Source: a virus
Reading direction: 5' to 3' (one strand)
IMG/VR virus record: IMGVR_UViG_3300021960_008854
Location: 1 to 28,742 of that record
Length of the DNA: 28,742 nucleotides
Under the pieces are notes generated by a model. That model made no database searches. It saw nothing but the letters and a program-made list of their open reading frames with translations, and was not told the DNA's origin. The position numbers were made by a program, and so were the translations under genes. Positions 24,384-28,742 of this stretch are shown here, piece by piece (the first letter of the stretch is position 1; every line of letters starts with the position of its first letter).

Positions 24384-25410
24384 TTTTCATAAACCTTGTA
24401 TACTTTTCTAATGGCAGTGCGCCTTCATATAAAACTTTTGACATAGGAGCAGCAGCACTAAATTCTTCTAATGTCTTTTTACAATTTACATGTTCTTCTA
24501 TTTCAAAATAATCATTTCCTTGTATAATTATAAGTTGATTATCTAATATATTTCCATACCAATTATCAAAATCGTCTATATGCTCTGTACTTGTATTGAT
24601 TACTGTATTAGGATAACCCCACAATGTTTCTTTTGATCCGTCGCTTTTATTTACTTCGTATATATGCTCATCAAACATAATTTCTTGTATATCTTGTGTA
24701 CAGGAGGTAAATCTCCAATCTTGCAATACCCATTTTTTGTTAAAAGTTTCTGCAATTTTCCAAACATCGGGATCAATATCAAAACTTACTATTTTTTCTA
24801 CATTACACCTTGATTCAAATAACATAGTTGCTAACGTAGCATACCAACCTGCACATAAGAATACAACACCTAAGTCAACGTCTAATTCTTCAAGTGTATT
24901 TACTAACCATAGTTTACTGCTAATTTGTCCTCTACTAAAACAATCTTTATCAAATTCAATGTTGTTTGTTATTAAATCTTTTAAGGCTTTAACAAAATAG
25001 CTATCAGTATATCTTTCTAAAACTTTAAACAAACTCCATATATTGTCATCTGTGATTAATTTTTTTAAATCTTCATCTTTTATAAGTCTAAAAATACTAA
25101 AAATGTTATCTTCTAATACTGCCTTACGCAAATCCTCATTTCCTGGAAGTAATCTAAATAAACTATGAAGATTTTCTTCTAATACTGCTTTACGTAAATC
25201 TTCTACTTCGCCAACACATCTTTTGTTGTCAATAACTCTAAAAATACTATGCATATTTTTGCTTACAATAGCTTTGCTTAGTTCTTCTTCTTCTACAAGT
25301 TGTAAAATGCTATAGACATCTTCATCAATATATGATCTTCTAAGCAAAGAAAATTTTTCATTGTCTGCATTTAACAGTTCAAATCTATCTAGTATTTCAA
25401 ATATTTCCAT
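24370..25410 (-). CDS. Methyltransferase-like protein with N-terminal tandem repeats
   Basis: A 346-aa protein from the ATG at 25410 (AGGA 8 nt upstream; a TTG one codon earlier is rejected). Residues 17-135 hold about five repeats of 20-28 aa with the pattern DLxKAVxxxNxxSLFRL, probably a helical repeat domain for protein or RNA contact. Residues 165-345 resemble a Rossmann methyltransferase: VFLCAGWYATLATMLF (183-198) as motif I, lacking the usual GxGxG, and FDIDPD (210-215) as motif II. LIIIQGNDYF may be the later catalytic strand. Methyl transfer is inferred and not certain, because the glycine loop is degenerate. It overlaps the glycosyltransferase-like gene upstream by 14 nt. Confidence 0.62.
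   Translation of the reverse strand: MEIFEILDRFELLNADNEKFSLLRRSYIDEDVYSILQLVEEEELSKAIVSKNMHSIFRVIDNKRCVGEVEDLRKAVLEENLHSLFRLLPGNEDLRKAVLEDNIFSIFRLIKDEDLKKLITDDNIWSLFKVLERYTDSYFVKALKDLITNNIEFDKDCFSRGQISSKLWLVNTLEELDVDLGVVFLCAGWYATLATMLFESRCNVEKIVSFDIDPDVWKIAETFNKKWVLQDWRFTSCTQDIQEIMFDEHIYEVNKSDGSKETLWGYPNTVINTSTEHIDDFDNWYGNILDNQLIIIQGNDYFEIEEHVNCKKTLEEFSAAAPMSKVLYEGALPLEKYTRFMKIGYK
25006..25362 (-). repeat. Tandem repeats encoding DLxKAVxxxNxxSLFRL units
   Basis: The DNA encoding the N-terminal part of the methyltransferase-like protein contains roughly five in-frame repeats. The clearest pair begins at 25109 and 25175, 66 nt (22 codons) apart, with near-identical sequence over about 30 nt. 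Outer units are more diverged and vary in length. Such repeats can expand or shrink by slippage or recombination. Confidence 0.7.
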
Positions 25411-26431
25411 CAAACTTTTCCTTTAACCAGTCAAAGTCATTGATACGTTTCAATTCTTCTGTATTGTTCCTATGACGAGCACCATACGATGCGCCTGCTT
25501 TTGCACCTTTTAACGCATATTCTGCAAAAGGAGGATCATTTTCTGTATATATACACCAAGTTCTCAATCTTTTATTTGTTTCCTCGTCCTTTTGTCTGTC
25601 TATAATTTTACTGCTCAACTTGACACATTCTCTAAAAGCACTTTTCCATGTGTTAAAAGGATCAGTGTTAAAAGCTGTAATATTAGAAATTTTATTCATA
25701 GCTACAAACTTGTTACTAATACTGGTTGTCATATCAGGTTTGCTTGTATCCATTGTTAAAGTTAGTTCTGTAGGAAACAATTTTATTCCACCGTAGCCAT
25801 ATACTAAACCATTTACCGGATTTAAACTTCTCCACACATGCACAGCACCTTTATTATGATGTTCTGGAATATAATCAAATGCAAAATCATCCATCAGTTG
25901 TGCATCGCCGTCTATAATCCAAAACATTTCTGTTTCACATAAACTAGCAGCGGCTATGTGTGCTTGATGAATTCCTTTTACACCGTGTATGCGTTTTACA
26001 TCTGGAAAACGTTCTAATATACGATCATAATTTTCGTCTGCATTTGGCTCATTGTAACTGATAAAAACTTTATCAAAATCACTAACAACCGGTTCACTTG
26101 CTTGTATTTCAACAAACTTTTTATTGATATAAAAACGTGCTTTTAACTCACCAGGCCCGTGGTGACTGTTTTTAGGCATCAATGCTATACCATCATAAAA
26201 TTCACCATTTAAAAAAACGTGTGTAATGTCTTGACTATAATCATCTGGTACATAATCAAATTCAAAATTATCTTTTACAACTAGATTGTTATAAACAATC
26301 CAAACAAACTTGGTTAAACATTTTTGTTTTGCCTCTGGTACTGTGCTTGCACATTTAGCCGTAGGCACAGATTGCTTTAAATCTAAAAATAATTTTTCAG
26401 ACGGATCGCCTATAAAATAAACATCATACAT
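25397..26431 (-). CDS. Glycosyltransferase-like protein with internal duplication
   Basis: A 344-aa protein. FWIIDGDAQL (170-179) has a DGD (174-176) that fits the metal-binding DxD of GT-A transferases, preceded by a typical nucleotide-binding strand (KVFISYNEPNAD, 121-132). Residues about 3-80 look like a degenerate copy of about 121-205: WIVYNNLVVKDNFEFDYVPD matches WIIDGDAQLMDDFAFDYIPE, with DGD replaced by YNN. Only the second copy could bind the sugar-nucleotide metal. It probably transfers a sugar to a pathway product, phage structure or host glycan. It is the first gene of the minus-strand block, with its ATG 6 nt after a sigma-70 -10 box and no ribosome-binding site. Confidence 0.68.
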   Translation of the reverse strand: MYDVYFIGDPSEKLFLDLKQSVPTAKCASTVPEAKQKCLTKFVWIVYNNLVVKDNFEFDYVPDDYSQDITHVFLNGEFYDGIALMPKNSHHGPGELKARFYINKKFVEIQASEPVVSDFDKVFISYNEPNADENYDRILERFPDVKRIHGVKGIHQAHIAAASLCETEMFWIIDGDAQLMDDFAFDYIPEHHNKGAVHVWRSLNPVNGLVYGYGGIKLFPTELTLTMDTSKPDMTTSISNKFVAMNKISNITAFNTDPFNTWKSAFRECVKLSSKIIDRQKDEETNKRLRTWCIYTENDPPFAEYALKGAKAGASYGARHRNNTEELKRINDFDWLKEKFDGNI

Positions 26432-26437
26432 ACAGTA

Positions 26438-26466
26438 ATTATATGATAATATAACTTTGAAGTCAA
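26438..26466 (-). promoter_or_regulatory. Sigma-70-type promoter at the head of the cassette (leaderless)
   Basis: On the minus strand, TTGACT (26466-26461), a 17-nt spacer and a perfect TATAAT (26443-26438). Six bases then separate it from the ATG at 26431, so the mRNA should begin at the start codon. It would drive the whole 24-kb gene run, presumably with host RNA polymerase early in infection. Confidence 0.78.
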
Positions 26467-26476
26467 GAACAGAATA

Positions 26477-26484
26477 GATAAATA
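26477..26484 (+). promoter_or_regulatory. T4-type late promoter motif (GATAAATA) for the fibre gene
   Basis: GATAAATA matches NATAAATA and ends 17 nt before the fibre-gene ATG. The predicted leader contains CGGAGG (26491-26496), 5 nt before the start. It faces away from the sigma-70 promoter, so this 70-nt divergent region appears to separate late virion expression from early cassette expression. Confidence 0.65.
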
Positions 26485-26501
26485 ATGTAGCGGAGGACGT
26501 T

Positions 26502-27941
26502 ATGGCAGATTTTATACCAGGTGAAGCATATAGATTAGATATCGTTGGTGCAGACGAATCTATAATTGTAGATAGTTGGCAAGGAACTATAAAAGCAAAT
26601 ACTGTATCAGATTTAGGTATGGTACAAGTTGATGTATCTACAGGAAAACTTTATGGACCAATGGTTGGTGATATCGAAGACACCGAAGGTAATATTATAT
26701 TTGACATTACGTCTCAAACATTAAAAGCAGACGTATATGGTAGTGTTTATGATAATAGTGGTGCTGTTAAAATTATCGACGGCATGACTGGTAAGATTAC
26801 TGGTTCTTTAAGTGGTAATGTAATTGATATTGATGGCGCTACAATGGTTGATACTGCAACCAAAACTATTACCGCAAATACTTTTACTGGTGATCTATAC
26901 GGTGATGTTTATGGAAATCTTACAACTGATAGTGTAGTATATGGCACATTTAGCGGTGATTTTAATGGTACTTCATATGGTGAATTTTTTGGTGATAGCA
27001 CAGGTACACACAACGGTGATGTAATAGGTGATGTTACTGGTAATGTTACAGGACAACTTACCGGTAGTGTTACAGGAGAATTACTTGCAGTAAGAGAAGG
27101 TGCAGATGTTCCAGAACGTCTTACAGGATGGAATGAACATTTCCAACAATGGGAATGGTATGGCGGTGTAGGCAATCCATTTCCAGGTGAAGACCACGAT
27201 GTTGCCAGAGGACCAATTATATTAGCTGGTCCAGACAGAACAGAAACTGCACTTAGAGCAAACGTAATTCATTACAACGGAACAGAAATTATCAAATTAC
27301 ACACAGAAATTGATCCAGACTGTGATACTGCACCTGCTACTATTAGAGGAAATTTTGATGGTAACTTTATATACAGTGACAGTAACGGTGCGCAAGATGC
27401 ATTGACTGTTAGTGCGCAAGGAACAGTGTTACACCCCGTAAATGGTGTAGTAACAATTGGTGGCTATATCACAGATGCAATCGATTGTGATGTAAATATT
27501 TTTTCTGATGTAATTACAGTTGAAACTAGTGCGGATGAAGAATTTTTAAATGTAAAAAACTACAATGGTACAGTAAATGCAAAAACTGCTGTGGGAACAG
27601 ATAATCCACTTGCAATTATTTCAGGTGAAGGTTACAACGGAACAGACTTTGTAACTGGTGGCTTATTTGGTATATATGCAGATGCAGCACCAACTGATAC
27701 TCATGTAGAAAGTAAATTTGTTGTTAGCTTACCAAAAGGCAATGACAATCATGATCAAACAAATCCAAGACGTTTGAGCTTCGACGGTGATGGTGTTTTG
27801 ACTGTGCCTGTTTTCAAAGCAAGAGGTACAACTTTTGCAGATAGAGATAGTATGGTTGCAGAAGCAGGTATGATTATTTTCAATACAAGTTCTAGTAAAT
27901 TCCAAGGTTATACTGGAACAACTTGGGTTGACTTACACTAA
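26502..27941 (+). CDS. Fibre-like virion structural protein with glycine repeats
   Basis: A 479-aa protein. Residues 19-125 contain roughly 27-residue repeats with ITxxTLKADVYGSVYD and GSLSGNVIDIDGA-type units. Residues 130-192 follow an xxxG pattern (GDVIGDVTGNVTGQLTG) typical of beta-helical phage fibre or baseplate-attached proteins in T4-like marine phages. The C-terminus ends in a module of the form MIIFNTSSSKFQGYTGTTWV, common at the ends of such fibre proteins. No catalytic motif is seen. Only one Cys pair lies close together (DPDCDT and AIDCDV are separate). A late-type promoter and strong ribosome-binding site precede it. It probably takes part in host attachment and could be a target of the adjacent modification cassette. 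Confidence 0.82.
   Translation: MADFIPGEAYRLDIVGADESIIVDSWQGTIKANTVSDLGMVQVDVSTGKLYGPMVGDIEDTEGNIIFDITSQTLKADVYGSVYDNSGAVKIIDGMTGKITGSLSGNVIDIDGATMVDTATKTITANTFTGDLYGDVYGNLTTDSVVYGTFSGDFNGTSYGEFFGDSTGTHNGDVIGDVTGNVTGQLTGSVTGELLAVREGADVPERLTGWNEHFQQWEWYGGVGNPFPGEDHDVARGPIILAGPDRTETALRANVIHYNGTEIIKLHTEIDPDCDTAPATIRGNFDGNFIYSDSNGAQDALTVSAQGTVLHPVNGVVTIGGYITDAIDCDVNIFSDVITVETSADEEFLNVKNYNGTVNAKTAVGTDNPLAIISGEGYNGTDFVTGGLFGIYADAAPTDTHVESKFVVSLPKGNDNHDQTNPRRLSFDGDGVLTVPVFKARGTTFADRDSMVAEAGMIIFNTSSSKFQGYTGTTWVDLH
26889..27077 (+). repeat. xxxG coding repeats in the fibre gene
   Basis: About fifteen tetrapeptide units with Gly in the fourth position, often followed by Asp, encoded by degenerate 12-nt repeats (commonly GGTGATGTN-type). 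The matching minus-strand frame reads as Pro/Ser/Thr-rich and is not a gene. The regular pattern suggests a narrow beta-solenoid shaft. Confidence 0.7.
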
Positions 27942-27955
27942 ATCTATGTTATAAT
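27928..27955 (+). promoter_or_regulatory. Sigma-70-type promoter for the ANL ligase gene
   Basis: TTGACT (27928-27933), 16-nt spacer, TATAAT (27950-27955). The -35 lies inside the last codons of the fibre gene. Transcription would start near 27962, leaving a leader of about 25 nt with TGGAGG (27971-27976). This gives the ligase early expression separate from the late fibre gene and uses the same TTGACT hexamer as the two cassette promoters. Confidence 0.65.
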
Positions 27956-27986
27956 GAAACAATAGAAATTTGGAGGTTCTTTCAGT

Positions 27987-28742
27987 ATGATCTACATTGA
28001 TGGCGTAGAATATCTTAAAAGCAACAATGAACACGTTAAAACATCAGTAATAAACTATCTTGAAAACTGGAACATTACTGTTAGTACAAGCGGAACAACA
28101 GGCAACCCAAAAACATATCAACACAGTGCAAAACTAATGAGACAAGTTGCAGAATACAATGCAGAATATTTCATGCTTGACTCTAATAGTAGTATGATGG
28201 CATTGTACAATCCTAGAGGTATTGGATTTACAAGTATGAGTTTGTATCCTTGTCACGTTGCAAACTGCGATACATTTATTGAAACTACAGTTGCAAATCT
28301 ACCAGATCGAATCCGTGAAGTACAGCCAACAAATATGTTGATACTTCCTAATGTTTGGAAAACTTGGCATAGACACAAGAAATGGAAAAACTTGGATTTA
28401 AGTTGTATGAAGCAAATGCAGGTAGGCAGTGATATTACTCCTACAGGACTAATGGAAGATTTACGAGCTCGTGGCGCACAACAAGTAAACACAGGTTATG
28501 GAAGTACAGAAGTACCACCTATCATTATGAGTACAGAACGCCAAGACGTGTACAATTTTAATGATATCAATCCAAATATTGATTTTAAATTTGTTGAGCA
28601 CGATGACGGTACAACTGAATTTTACTGCAAATACAAAGAACAAACAGAATGGTGGGACAGCGGCGATCTTGTTGAATTTAACAGTGCAGATGAATTTAGA
28701 TTGTCTGGAAGAAGATACAATGCATTTAAAATGGAAAATTGC
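27987..28742 (+). CDS. AMP-forming (ANL superfamily) ligase, 5' part
   Basis: 252 codons are open to the right edge. STSGTTGNPK (33-42) is the phosphate-binding loop, NTGYGSTEVPP (168-178) matches the A5 motif, WWDSGDLVEF (222-231) holds the A7 Asp, and RLSGRRYNAFKMENC (238-252) fits the A8 hinge Arg/Lys region. These enzymes activate a carboxylate as acyl-AMP for transfer to CoA, a carrier or an amine. The core is very compact: the P-loop starts at residue 33, whereas family members usually have well over 100 residues before it. TGGAGG lies 10 nt before the ATG. The small lid domain is probably beyond the window. It is on the opposite strand from the cassette but could supply an activated acid. 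Confidence 0.82.
   Translation, partial: MIYIDGVEYLKSNNEHVKTSVINYLENWNITVSTSGTTGNPKTYQHSAKLMRQVAEYNAEYFMLDSNSSMMALYNPRGIGFTSMSLYPCHVANCDTFIETTVANLPDRIREVQPTNMLILPNVWKTWHRHKKWKNLDLSCMKQMQVGSDITPTGLMEDLRARGAQQVNTGYGSTEVPPIIMSTERQDVYNFNDINPNIDFKFVEHDDGTTEFYCKYKEQTEWWDSGDLVEFNSADEFRLSGRRYNAFKMENC

Noticed and set aside
2238-26431. Conventional host lipopolysaccharide or O-antigen cluster
   Set aside because: Only one glycosyltransferase-like gene and no nucleotide-sugar epimerase/dehydratase set, flippase or polymerase; radical SAM enzymes dominate. A glycan target is still possible.
26909-27175. 88-aa Pro/Ser/Thr-rich open frame on the minus strand
   Set aside because: It is the reverse reading of the xxxG repeat of the fibre gene; it has no ribosome-binding site and its pattern is explained by the coding repeats.

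Overview
The window looks like part of a marine tailed-phage genome, probably a T4-like myovirus. The support is an AT-rich sequence packed with overlapping genes, virion-type proteins at both ends (a subtilisin-like peptidase and a glycine-repeat fibre protein), T4-type late promoter motifs (NATAAATA) 17-24 nt before several starts, and E. coli-type sigma-70 promoters before others. The host cannot be read from the sequence; SAR11, another marine alphaproteobacterium or a picocyanobacterium are all possible. I saw no tRNA, rRNA, CRISPR array, transposase, integrase or replication gene. No stretch of more than 300 bases lacks a gene.

Layout: (1) Positions 1-2233, plus strand: the tail end of a probable structural gene, then a 686-aa subtilase with a full Asp/His/Ser triad. 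(2) Positions 2238-26431, minus strand: one unbroken run of 25 genes, nearly all overlapping or a few bases apart. Twelve encode radical SAM enzymes. The other thirteen are three nitroreductase-like flavoproteins, a 2OG-Fe(II) oxygenase, a methyltransferase/2OG-oxygenase fusion, a PLP-dependent transferase, an SGNH hydrolase, a short-chain dehydrogenase, two QueC-like PP-loop ATPases, a small unknown protein, a repeat-bearing methyltransferase-like protein and a glycosyltransferase-like protein. (3) Positions 26502-28742, plus strand: a fibre-like structural protein, then the start of a compact AMP-forming (ANL) ligase that runs off the window.

The minus-strand block has clean borders: a bidirectional terminator shared with the convergent subtilase gene on the left, and a divergent promoter region shared with the fibre gene on the right. 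It resembles a self-contained cassette between virion genes. Two near-consensus sigma-70 promoters (TTGACT-17-TATAAT) fire into it, at 26431 and at 3991. In both, the start codon lies 6 nt after the -10 box, which predicts leaderless mRNAs. Late-type motifs occur beside all three nitroreductase genes, well placed for two of them, so part of the left end may also be expressed late.

The radical SAM proteins fall into three classes. Seven have a Cys-rich, SPASM/twitch-like motif before the CxxxCxxC site; three have a Cys-rich C-terminus; two have GDP in place of GGEP. Together with the ATP-using, flavin, PLP, 2OG and methyl-transfer enzymes this looks like a phage-encoded biosynthetic or modification pathway. 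Its substrate is not visible: peptide, virion protein, glycan or nucleobase are all open. Functional statements are family-level inference from motifs read by eye; no database search was run.
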